Positions 1-6,736 of a stretch of DNA of 9,624 bases are shown here, piece by piece. The DNA is from Candidatus Poseidoniaceae archaeon (GTDB lineage: Archaea > Thermoplasmatota > Poseidoniia > Poseidoniales > Poseidoniaceae). The stretch lies in the NCBI GenBank assembly GCA_013330925.1, contig DUHJ01000223.1, positions 1-9,624 on the forward strand, read 5' to 3'. A program made the translations under genes and the position numbers. The notes under the pieces were generated by a model that worked only from the letters and a program-made list of their open reading frames with translations, was not told the origin of the DNA and did no database searches. Position 1 is the first letter of the stretch. The number at the start of each line of letters is the position of its first letter.

Positions 1-387
1 GACGTCCGCCGCTCTCGTCGATCAGGCCGTCGTGTCAGCAAGGACGCTTCGGTGAAGAAACCGGACCTGGAAGGACTGTACAACGCCGCCCGTGCGGTTG
101 GCCTTCGAAAAATCAAGCGTGAAGCCAACGCCGCTCGACCAAGCGACCCGCACGCACGGGAAGGCCGCCTCATCGTCAGCCGCTCCGGCGCAGAAGCAGA
201 CGCCGGTGCATCCTCCAAGGAGGAAATCATGCAGTTGATTGGGACCACATGGCGCGAGCAGCGAAAGAAGGAGCATGAACAGGCCAAGAAGCCAGCCTCC
301 CCTCGAAAACAAAGCGGCAAGTCATCGTCAGGACAGGCCAAGTCGAAGGGTCGCTCGTCGTCCCGTCGCCGGTCCTTCAAGCGGTGA
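1..387 (+). CDS. srp19: SRP19-like signal recognition particle protein, 5' end truncated by the window edge
   Basis: SRP19 binds the tips of helices 6 and 8 of SRP RNA and helps SRP54 assemble, so it acts in co-translational targeting of membrane and secreted proteins. The frame is open from base 1 with no stop. The window's first residues include an S-R-R-S-G-R-R-V stretch, which fits the family pattern of an Arg/Ser-rich segment ending in G-R-R-V. Next come a K-K-P-D-L-E-G-L-Y helix and an A-V-G-L, then a basic stretch and G-R-L-I-V, matching the family's P-x-x-x-E-h, L-G-L and G-R-V-x-V positions. A helix starting S-K-E-E-I-M-Q-L-I corresponds to the terminal Leu-rich helix. After it comes an extra tail of about 45 residues rich in Lys, Arg and Ser. 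The GTG at 52 lies inside the conserved core, so the true start is upstream of the window. The call rests on pattern recall, not a search. The desaturase follows 27 bases later on the same strand. Confidence 0.72.
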   Translation, partial: DVRRSRRSGRRVSKDASVKKPDLEGLYNAARAVGLRKIKREANAARPSDPHAREGRLIVSRSGAEADAGASSKEEIMQLIGTTWREQRKKEHEQAKKPASPRKQSGKSSSGQAKSKGRSSSRRRSFKR

Positions 388-414
388 GGGACGGCATCCC
401 GAAACCCTGCTCCA

Positions 415-1608
415 ATGGGAACCGCTTTGAATCCCGGTGTGCCCCGTTACACCATGGCAGGGGACGGAAGCAACAGCATCAACGTCGTTAACACGCTCTT
501 TTTGGTGCTCACGCCAATCGCTTCAATCGTTGGGTTGTGGTGGCATGCCACACAATTCGGCGTAACGTGGGTCGAGCCCATCCTGTTCGTGATCTGGTAC
601 TTCGCCTGCGGTCTGAGCATCACGGTCGGATACCATCGCTTGTTCAGCCATCGAAGCCACGAAGCATCGTGGCCCCTGCGCTTGTTCTACGCCCTCTTTG
701 GCGCAGGCGCCTTCGAAAACAGCGCCCTGAACTGGTGCGCTGACCACCGCATCCACCACCGCCACACGGACAAGCCAGAGGATCCCTATTCCGCCACCCG
801 TGGCTTCTGGTGGAGCCACATCCTCTGGGTGATGATCGACGAGGGTGGCGAGCGCGTGCACGACCTCTCCCAAGTCAAGGACTTGCAGGAAGACCCCATC
901 CTCCGCTTCCAACACCGCTTCTACCTGGTCCTCGCCGTGGGCGTGGGGATGTTCCTCCCCGCCCTCATCGGCGGCATGATCGGTGGCGTGGGGGCTGCCG
1001 TCGGCGGATTCGTCTGGGCCGGCCTTGCTCGTACCGTCTTCACGCACCACGGGACCTTCCTCATCAACTCCGCAGCCCACATCTGGGGCACGCAACCCTA
1101 CGGTGATGCCAACAGCAGCAAGGACTCACCTGTCCTTGCCTTCCTCACCTTCGGGGAGGGGTACCACAACTTCCACCACACCTTCCAAGCAGACTACCGC
1201 AACGGGCACCGCTGGTACCATTTTGATCCGTCCAAGTGGTGGATTGGTTTCTTCGCGTTCATCGGTCTAAAGCGTGGCCTCAAGTCCACACCGGACTGGC
1301 ACATCGAGGACAAGCGTCGACAAGCGAGCTTCGACAATGCCGCAACCATCGCCGCGACCAAAGATTCGCGCGACCTCACGGTCCTTCAGGATCGCATGAA
1401 GACCGCTCGCACGAACTTCAAGGCCCAAAGCCGTGCCTTGGACAAGTTGCTCGTCGAACGTCGCGCAGCCCGCAAGGAGCGACAAGCCGCACGGCGTGCC
1501 GAACTCGAGGAAGCCATCGCAAAAATGCGCGACGACATCGCGTCGATCCGTGCCGAGTTTGCGCTCATCATGAGCGACTTGACCACGGCAAAGCCCACAG
1601 CGGCGTGA
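415..1608 (+). CDS. Membrane fatty acid desaturase (acyl-CoA delta-9 desaturase family) with basic helical C-terminal extension
   Basis: This family is an integral-membrane di-iron enzyme that puts a cis double bond into a fatty acyl chain using O2 and electrons from a cytochrome b5- or ferredoxin-type donor. All His boxes are present in the 397-residue protein: H-R-L-F-S-H at 74-79, H-R-I-H-H at 111-115 and H-N-F-H-H at 251-255. The N-S-A-A-H-I-W-G stretch at 218-225 supplies the Asn and extra His ligands seen in stearoyl-CoA desaturases. Hydrophobic segments lie near residues 22-45, 52-73 and 168-205. The catalytic part ends near residue 295. About 100 further residues form a highly charged, probably coiled-coil tail (Arg/Ala/Glu-rich, about 320-385) that ordinary bacterial desaturases lack. 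The ATG at 415 is the first start after the preceding in-frame stop. Met14 at 454 is an alternative. Neither has a clear Shine-Dalgarno, so the message may be leaderless or coupled to the upstream gene. Substrate is not deducible. Confidence 0.93.
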   Translation: MGTALNPGVPRYTMAGDGSNSINVVNTLFLVLTPIASIVGLWWHATQFGVTWVEPILFVIWYFACGLSITVGYHRLFSHRSHEASWPLRLFYALFGAGAFENSALNWCADHRIHHRHTDKPEDPYSATRGFWWSHILWVMIDEGGERVHDLSQVKDLQEDPILRFQHRFYLVLAVGVGMFLPALIGGMIGGVGAAVGGFVWAGLARTVFTHHGTFLINSAAHIWGTQPYGDANSSKDSPVLAFLTFGEGYHNFHHTFQADYRNGHRWYHFDPSKWWIGFFAFIGLKRGLKSTPDWHIEDKRRQASFDNAATIAATKDSRDLTVLQDRMKTARTNFKAQSRALDKLLVERRAARKERQAARRAELEEAIAKMRDDIASIRAEFALIMSDLTTAKPTAA

Positions 1609-1609
1609 T

Positions 1610-2632
1610 TCATCCGAGGTCAGGGACCTCGTGAAGCCAACCAAACACGTCCTCTTCCCGCTCGGCTTGCAAACCGGTCAAGTGCGCGTAGAGGTCCAAG
1701 GTGACGGGCCCAGGGGTTCTGTCGCCGTAGGTGGTGGTTCGCTCGCCTTGGGTGATGGATCCAATCGGTGAGATCACCGCGGCCGTGCCGCAACAGAATG
1801 CTTCGTCGGCCGCCAAGGCCGCCTCGGCGGTCACCCGCTCTTCGCGGACCTCAAGGCCACGATGACGGGCGAGTTCGATGATCGAGGCGCGTGTGATGCC
1901 CGGAAGGATGGTTCCGGTCAACGATGGGGTGCTGAGCACACCGTCCTTCACGCAGAAGAAATTCGCTGCTCCCACCTCCTCGATGCAGGTGTGGGTTTCT
2001 GCGTCGAGGTAGATGACTTCGGCGTAGCCTGCGGCTTTTGCAGCGTAGGAGGGCATCATGCCTGGTGCATAGTTGCCAATGGCTTTGACGCCGCCTGAGC
2101 CACCGGGTGCAGCACGGTGGTGGTCTTCAGAGATGACCAGCGAAATGGCGCTCATGCCTCCTTTGAAGTACGGGCCAACCGGTGTGCAGTAGATCATGAA
2201 GGTGAACGAAGGCGCGGGTGCAACCCCAAGCACAGGTCCAGAGCCGAAGAGGATCGGCCGTACGTAGAGGGCTCCACGCCCGCAGGGGGGAACCCAATCT
2301 CGGTTGGCATGGACCACTTGTTCGATGGCGTCGACGAAGATGGATTCAGGCACCGGAGGCATGCGGAGGCGGTCTGCACCGGCCTGCATGCGTCGGGCGT
2401 TCTCCTCCGGTCGGAAGAAGACGATTCGGTCGGCTTCGGTGCGGTACGCCTTCATGCCTTCGAAGAGGCCCTGGCCGTAGTTCAGCACACCTGCTGCAGG
2501 CGAGATGGAGAAGTCGGCGTACGGCATGAGCGTGCCTGGCATCCACGGTTCACCCGCGTTGACTTCGGCCACGTACATCCAATCGGTGGGGGTCAGGGAG
2601 AAGGTCAATGCGTCCCAATCGATGTCCTTCAT
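1610..2632 (-). CDS. ilvE: Branched-chain amino acid aminotransferase (class IV, PLP-dependent)
   Basis: It transfers the amino group between glutamate and the keto acids of leucine, isoleucine and valine, the last step of their synthesis and the first of their breakdown; it is cytosolic. The 340-residue length and the arrangement fit the eukaryote-like type II BCATs. Visible hallmarks are the N-terminal F-E-G-M-K-A-Y-R segment (58-64), Y-V-R-P near 123, and the PLP-binding Lys183 in G-G-V-K-A-I-G-N-Y. Others are E-E-V-G-A-A-N-F-F (218-226), the cofactor phosphate loop T-G-T-I-L-P-G-I-T-R (239-248) and G-T-A-A-V-I-S-P-I (282-290). The ATG at 2632 is backed by a strong Shine-Dalgarno. The gene is divergent from the DNA polymerase and convergent with the desaturase, with one base between the two stop codons. 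It stands alone, with no other branched-chain pathway gene in view. D-amino acid transaminase or ADC lyase, also class IV, are less likely given the BCAT-specific motifs. Confidence 0.95.
   Translation of the reverse strand: MKDIDWDALTFSLTPTDWMYVAEVNAGEPWMPGTLMPYADFSISPAAGVLNYGQGLFEGMKAYRTEADRIVFFRPEENARRMQAGADRLRMPPVPESIFVDAIEQVVHANRDWVPPCGRGALYVRPILFGSGPVLGVAPAPSFTFMIYCTPVGPYFKGGMSAISLVISEDHHRAAPGGSGGVKAIGNYAPGMMPSYAAKAAGYAEVIYLDAETHTCIEEVGAANFFCVKDGVLSTPSLTGTILPGITRASIIELARHRGLEVREERVTAEAALAADEAFCCGTAAVISPIGSITQGERTTTYGDRTPGPVTLDLYAHLTGLQAEREEDVFGWLHEVPDLG
1615..1631. terminator. Stem-loop at the tail-to-tail junction of desaturase and aminotransferase
   Basis: A perfect 7-bp stem (CGAGGTC pairing with GACCTCG) closes a 3-base AGG loop. 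It begins 7 bases after the desaturase stop codon and lies within the last codons of the opposing aminotransferase gene. It could serve as a 3'-end or termination structure for either transcript. No T-rich tract follows it on either strand, so termination by the usual archaeal T-run is not supported, and the pairing could be incidental to coding sequence. Confidence 0.35.
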
Positions 2633-2635
2633 ACG

Positions 2636-2644
2636 TCACCCTCC
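2636..2644 (-). promoter_or_regulatory. Shine-Dalgarno of the aminotransferase gene
   Basis: On the minus strand the sequence reads GGAGGGTGA, with 7 bases between GGAGG and the ATG at 2632. It closely matches the complement of an archaeal 16S rRNA 3' end and fixes this start. Part of it sits in the palindrome CTCCGGAG (2641-2648), so it could be partly folded in the message. Confidence 0.7.
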
Positions 2645-2744
2645 GGAGTCCCGATTGGTGCTCACCTCTGCGGGGTATCAAGACTTTCCGCGTCGGCGTA
2701 AAGGACCTCGATGGCCGGTGCGAAGGGCTGAAGGGGGCCGAAGC

Positions 2745-2749
2745 GGAGG
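2745..2749 (+). promoter_or_regulatory. Shine-Dalgarno supporting the polB start at 2758
   Basis: GGAGG lies 8 bases upstream of the ATG at 2758. It favours this start over the earlier in-frame ATG at 2608, which lies inside the divergent aminotransferase gene. A GTG at 2755 directly precedes the chosen ATG and is a less likely alternative. Confidence 0.65.
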
Positions 2750-2757
2750 CCCGCGTG

Positions 2758-5418
2758 ATGGCCTCCGCACGCTGGGAAGGCCGCGTCGGATTGGTCAGTT
2801 CCCGGTACCGTTCCATCGGTGAAGGTGCACAAGGAGCCACGGTGGTCGAACTCTTCGGCCGTGCAGCAAGCGGCGAAAGCGTCTGCGTGTTGGTGCACGG
2901 GCTGCGTCCTCACATCGAAGTCGCCCCCATCGGCCGTTGGTCGAGCGGGCTCGACGTTCCCGATGCCTTGACCGAAGCCGCGGCCAACCTTCGAAACCGA
3001 GACCAAGTCCGTGACGTCCATGGGCCAGAGCTGCGTTGGACCGACCTTGGATGGAAACCCGTCTGGCGTGTGGAGGTTCACCAACCGTTCATGGTGCCTG
3101 AACTTCGTCGCTCTCTCGAGGGTGCATGGTCCTTGTTCGCGGCCGACATTCCGTTCACCAACCGGCTGTTGCTCGAGGCCGACCTGGGCATGCACGTGGC
3201 CGTTGCCGGCGAGGTCGTCGGCCGGCGTTCAGACGGTGAAGCCGCACAGGCCGCGGTGCGGGCCGCCGGAGGTGGAGGCGTCTATGCCGTGGACCTGACC
3301 GTGCACTGTTCCATCGATGACCTCCAACCCACAGAGGCCTTTCCCGTGCCCTTTCGGTTGCTTTCCTTCGACTTGGAGACCAGCATTGCCGACAACAGCA
3401 TCCTTTGCGGAGCAGCGGTGTTGGAGGACCTTGGAACCGGAGCGCGCGAAGTTCACACGTGGCGTGACGACGAAACTGCCCTCTTGGAAGGCATGACGTC
3501 ACTGATCCTCGAGCAGGACCCCGACATCATCACAGGCTACAACATCGACAATTTCGACCTCCCCCGAATCGCGGAACGGGTGGAAGCCCTCGGAGGCCGC
3601 AAAGACACCGAACGACGTCTGGCCATGTTTGGCTGGGGCCGAACCCCTCAGGACGCCTCCGACCTCCGTCGCCAACGGGACGCCGTGGTGCCCAAACGTG
3701 CCAGCACCCGTGCATGGACCCTCGGTGGCCGCTGCGTGATGGACACGTGGTGGCAAGCCAGGATGGCGCTCCGTCCTCAACGTGAGACCCTTGCCTTCGT
3801 CAGCGCCCTGCTGTTTCCTGAGGATGCGGCGCGGCAAAAGATGGACGTCGATGCCTCGCGGATGGACGAGGAATGGGCGGCTCGACCTGACGTGGTGCTC
3901 GAATATTGCCGCCGGGACGCAGAATTGCCGCTCGACATTCTCCAATCCTTGCAGATCGTACGAAGGAAGGAAGCCGTGGCTGCCGTGGCCAAGGTGCCCT
4001 TCGAAACGGCGAGCAATGGAAGCACCAGCCAACTCATCGATTCCCTCGTGATTCGGCGAGCGGACCGCACCGGCATCGCCGTCCCGATGACGGGAAGCGC
4101 TGAACCCAAGGAGGGGCAAATCACAGGTGGCTACGTCCACGACGTGGAAGCCGGATTGCATCCTTGGATCGCCGTGTTGGACTTCAAGAGCATGTACCCG
4201 AGCATCATGATTGGCCACAACATCTGCTACACCACGCGGGTGGACCCTGCCCATCCGGAGCAACCTTCCAGTGACGAGGCGGTGCACACGGCGCCGACGG
4301 GAGTCCGGTTTTGGGGCGACGAACACCGAACGGGCCTCGTCCCCTTCCTGCTTCGAGATTTGATGGCTCAGCGTGACCTCCACAAGCAGGGCATGCGTGA
4401 TGCGAAGGACGACGCCGTGCAAGCCTTTCACGACGCCATGCAATACGCGGTGAAGATCCTCATGAATTCCTTCTACGGTGTGTTCGCTTCCGGGTTTTAC
4501 CGCTTTACGCATCGCGATCTCGGCTCGTCGATCACCGCTTGGGCCCGGCATAACATCAAGGCGGTCATCGCTGACTTGGAAGCACAAGGCCATCCAGTGG
4601 TGTACTCGGACACCGATTCTATCTTCGTCAAATCACCCATCGAAGCAGGGGTCCCTGGTGCCGTTCCGAAGGAGGCTCGGGTTCTCGCCGAAAGGGGGGA
4701 CGCCCAGGCCGTTGCCGTCGTGGCTGAGTGGGATGAGGCCAAGGAGGCGATGGTGGCCTTCGGCCTCGACCTCGCCGAGCGCTACAGCCGGGATTCAGCG
4801 GTCTTAGAATTCGAAAAAGGTCTCTCAGTCTTCTTCTCTCACGGCGCCAAGAAGCGCTACGTCGGCCAAGTGGTGTGGCCGAGCGAGGAGATGCTGATCC
4901 GCGGCTACGAAACCCAACGGACGGACTCCTTCTCGTTCCTCGTGCAGAGCATGCACACCGTGATGGAACACGCTTTGGCCGACGAAGGTGAGGCTCTGGT
5001 CGCCTACGCCCTCGACCAAGTCGGAGCGCTGAAAGCGGAAGACGTCGACGCAGATCGCCTTATTCTTGCCAAGTCCTGCAAAGGAAAGGTCCGGCGTGAC
5101 GGCACGGTGGACTTTGCCTCCGCGTATGCCAACCCGGACAGCATGGCTCAGGTTCGTGCGGCCCGTCAGCGCATCGAACTTGGCCTTCCGTTCACCTCCG
5201 GGATGAAGGTCTCCTTCGTGGTCACCGACGCAAGCCGCCGTCCAATGCAGGTCGCGGCATGGTTGGAAGAACAGGAACATGGCGGCGTGGAGGGATACGA
5301 CGGACGCTTCTATGCAGAGCGTCTCGCCGCTGCACTCGGTCGAATCACCGAAGCATTTGGTTGGACGGCACAGGATTTGATGCGCGGCAGCCGGCAAACC
5401 TCGTTGTTCTCGTTTTGA
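2758..5418 (+). CDS. polB: Family B replicative DNA polymerase with 3'-5' proofreading exonuclease
   Basis: It extends primers in chromosome replication or repair and proofreads with its own exonuclease. From the ATG at 2758 the protein has 886 residues, a normal archaeal PolB size. Exonuclease motifs in order: Exo I F-D-L-E-T (Asp205, Glu207), Exo II Y-N-I-D-N-F-D (Asn262, Asp267) and Exo III Y-C-R-R-D (Tyr383, Asp387). Polymerase motifs: A, D-F-K-S-M-Y-P-S-I (Asp475); B, K-I-L-M-N-S-F-Y-G (566-574); C, Y-S-D-T-D-S (Asp618, Asp620); then K-K-R-Y (698-701). All catalytic acids are intact, so both activities are expected. Between motif C and K-K-R-Y the segment looks about 30 residues longer than I expect, with a charged Ala/Glu-rich helix. 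The last residues, Q-T-S-L-F-S-F, resemble a PIP-box that would dock on the PCNA clamp. The lipoprotein gene follows after 22 bases and may be co-transcribed. Confidence 0.97.
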   Translation: MASARWEGRVGLVSSRYRSIGEGAQGATVVELFGRAASGESVCVLVHGLRPHIEVAPIGRWSSGLDVPDALTEAAANLRNRDQVRDVHGPELRWTDLGWKPVWRVEVHQPFMVPELRRSLEGAWSLFAADIPFTNRLLLEADLGMHVAVAGEVVGRRSDGEAAQAAVRAAGGGGVYAVDLTVHCSIDDLQPTEAFPVPFRLLSFDLETSIADNSILCGAAVLEDLGTGAREVHTWRDDETALLEGMTSLILEQDPDIITGYNIDNFDLPRIAERVEALGGRKDTERRLAMFGWGRTPQDASDLRRQRDAVVPKRASTRAWTLGGRCVMDTWWQARMALRPQRETLAFVSALLFPEDAARQKMDVDASRMDEEWAARPDVVLEYCRRDAELPLDILQSLQIVRRKEAVAAVAKVPFETASNGSTSQLIDSLVIRRADRTGIAVPMTGSAEPKEGQITGGYVHDVEAGLHPWIAVLDFKSMYPSIMIGHNICYTTRVDPAHPEQPSSDEAVHTAPTGVRFWGDEHRTGLVPFLLRDLMAQRDLHKQGMRDAKDDAVQAFHDAMQYAVKILMNSFYGVFASGFYRFTHRDLGSSITAWARHNIKAVIADLEAQGHPVVYSDTDSIFVKSPIEAGVPGAVPKEARVLAERGDAQAVAVVAEWDEAKEAMVAFGLDLAERYSRDSAVLEFEKGLSVFFSHGAKKRYVGQVVWPSEEMLIRGYETQRTDSFSFLVQSMHTVMEHALADEGEALVAYALDQVGALKAEDVDADRLILAKSCKGKVRRDGTVDFASAYANPDSMAQVRAARQRIELGLPFTSGMKVSFVVTDASRRPMQVAAWLEEQEHGGVEGYDGRFYAERLAAALGRITEAFGWTAQDLMRGSRQTSLFSF

Positions 5419-5440
5419 GCCTCAGGTGGGCACAGGGTTC

Positions 5441-6646
5441 ATGACGGCGCGACGGGCACCGTTCACCATGGGACGGTGGCCGGTCGCGGCAAGCCTCATG
5501 CTGATGATGGTGGCTTCAAGCCTGGCCGGTTGCGTCACGGAAGGGACAGAAGAAAGCGGCTTGGACGCTGTGTTTACCCTCTCTCCTGCGAACAACATCC
5601 GTGTCGGTGACACGGTGGCCTTCGACGCCTCCGGGTCATTGCCCAACGACGGCTCGCTGAGCTACCGTTGGGATTTCGATGGAAACGGCACCGTGGACGC
5701 CACGGGTCGAACCGCGGAGTGGACCTTCGGCGCAGCGGGCAGTTTCACGGTCGTCCTGACGATCTCTGACGGTGTGCGGTCCGCAGAGGCCACCCGGGCG
5801 GTGGACGTCGTGGAAGCCTCGGCCGAAGCTCCGACGGCCAGCATCAGCCTCGACGCTTCATCAGAGTTCGATTGCCTCGGCGAGGACGTCACGGCCAATT
5901 CCTACATCCTGATCTGGATTTGTGAGGACGACAAAGAAACGTCCGACCGTACGATTTCCGCCACGACCACGGTGGTGCTCGACGCGAGCGATTCCGATGC
6001 GGCGACATCGGACGATTACATCACCGAATGGGCTTGGGACCTCGCGCCGTCCGAAGACGAGGACGGGGACGGAGATTCGGAAAACGACGCCGACCTTGAG
6101 GGAGAGACCGTGGATTGGACCTCAGTCGCTCCAGGGGAGTACGAAGTGGTCCTCACGGTAAAGAGCAGCAAGGGCATGACGAGCACGGACGAGGTCAAGG
6201 TGCACGTGAACTACGCAGGAACGTGGACCGATTTTGAAATGGGGGGCAACAGTTCCTCTGGACCCGCGCAACTCGATTTTGACGTGACCGTGGTGTACGA
6301 CCGTGACTCTGGAAACACCATCCGGAAGGCCATCGCGGAATTGTCCTACCCGAAACAAGACGACGACTGGGTCGTCGGTGGCACCCAACAGCAGAACAAC
6401 AACCGCTTGGAAGTCTACGTCTTTGACGAGGAGAACGAGGAGGTCGTGAATTCCTCAGAGATCGGCGACGATCAACGCGAGGACGACAATTGCGACAGCG
6501 ACGACTACTGCCTGAGCCTTCCCTTGTCGTCCTACTTGATGACGGACACCACGCACGGTGATGGGGAGTGGACGATGACCATTCACAACGACCGTTGGAA
6601 CGACATCAAGGTCACACAATTCCGCATCGTTCTGGAGTACAAGTGA
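5441..6646 (+). CDS. Secreted PKD-domain lipoprotein with acidic insert and C-terminal beta domain
   Basis: This is probably a cell-surface protein anchored by lipid outside the membrane; its function is unknown. The 401-residue protein begins with basic residues, a hydrophobic stretch rich in Met, Leu and Ala, and a lipobox L-A-G-C with the modifiable Cys at 31. A clear PKD domain spans about 41-125, with the signature W-D-F-D-G-N-G and the closing A-G-S-F-T-V-V-L-T. A second PKD-like domain spans about 170-257, ending P-G-E-Y-E-V-V-L-T-V. It is interrupted near 205-222 by an Asp/Glu/Gly-rich run (D-E-D-G-D-G-D-S) that may bind calcium. The C-terminal 130 residues look all-beta and end in G-E-W-T-M-T-I-H-N and F-R-I-V-L-E-Y, loosely like a P/Homo B domain. 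Two Cys pairs (145/161 and 351/357) could form disulfides. ATG 5441 is chosen; GTG 5426 and ATG 5468 are alternatives, and the last gives the tightest signal peptide. Confidence 0.85.
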   Translation: MTARRAPFTMGRWPVAASLMLMMVASSLAGCVTEGTEESGLDAVFTLSPANNIRVGDTVAFDASGSLPNDGSLSYRWDFDGNGTVDATGRTAEWTFGAAGSFTVVLTISDGVRSAEATRAVDVVEASAEAPTASISLDASSEFDCLGEDVTANSYILIWICEDDKETSDRTISATTTVVLDASDSDAATSDDYITEWAWDLAPSEDEDGDGDSENDADLEGETVDWTSVAPGEYEVVLTVKSSKGMTSTDEVKVHVNYAGTWTDFEMGGNSSSGPAQLDFDVTVVYDRDSGNTIRKAIAELSYPKQDDDWVVGGTQQQNNNRLEVYVFDEENEEVVNSSEIGDDQREDDNCDSDDYCLSLPLSSYLMTDTTHGDGEWTMTIHNDRWNDIKVTQFRIVLEYK

Positions 6647-6689
6647 CCCGTTTCTCCGCCGCATGACCTTCGGCGAGGGCAGCGTGGAA

Positions 6690-6729
6690 TTCAAATAGGG
6701 GGGTTCAGTCGGCGACTCGCACAGGAGTG
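6690..6729 (+). promoter_or_regulatory. Likely promoter and Shine-Dalgarno of the EF-1 alpha/S10 operon
   Basis: The 90-base gap before EF-1 alpha has an AT-rich TTCAAATA at 6690-6697 in otherwise GC-rich sequence, preceded by purine-rich GTGGAA as a possible BRE. A start of transcription about 25 bases downstream would fall near 6718-6722, giving a leader of under 20 bases. That leader would hold AGGAG (6723-6727), 9 bases before the ATG at 6737. The arrangement fits an archaeal TBP/TFB promoter for a highly expressed gene. The TATA match is imperfect. Confidence 0.5.
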
Positions 6730-6736
6730 TATTACC

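Larger units (their letters stand above)
2633..2757. promoter_or_regulatory. Divergent intergenic region between aminotransferase and polB
   Basis: About 125 bases separate the two divergent start codons, so both promoters should lie here or reach into the genes. I see no convincing archaeal TATA box with an upstream purine-rich BRE on either strand. The least GC-rich patches are around 2683-2704 (GTATCAAG, GTAAAGG) and are only weak candidates. The polymerase frame stays open across this whole region, but the encoded residues do not look like family B polymerase sequence. Confidence 0.4.

Noticed and set aside
22..312. Minus-strand frame with a hydrophobic start resembling a signal peptide
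   Set aside because: It is antisense to the SRP19-like gene. Its hydrophobic run is the complement of the Lys/Ser-rich tail region, and no supporting ribosome site or family likeness was seen.
523..1095. Minus-strand frame opposite the desaturase
   Set aside because: It is antisense to the conserved His-box region; the product is low-complexity and unlike any family I know.
2608..2757. N-terminal extension of the DNA polymerase to the ATG at 2608
   Set aside because: It would overlap the start of the divergent aminotransferase, its residues do not resemble PolB, and a good Shine-Dalgarno precedes the ATG at 2758.
3499..4593. A 364-codon open frame on the minus strand opposite polB
   Set aside because: It lies wholly over the conserved exonuclease and polymerase motifs. 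Its His/Arg/Gly-rich product is typical of antisense reading of GC-rich coding DNA.
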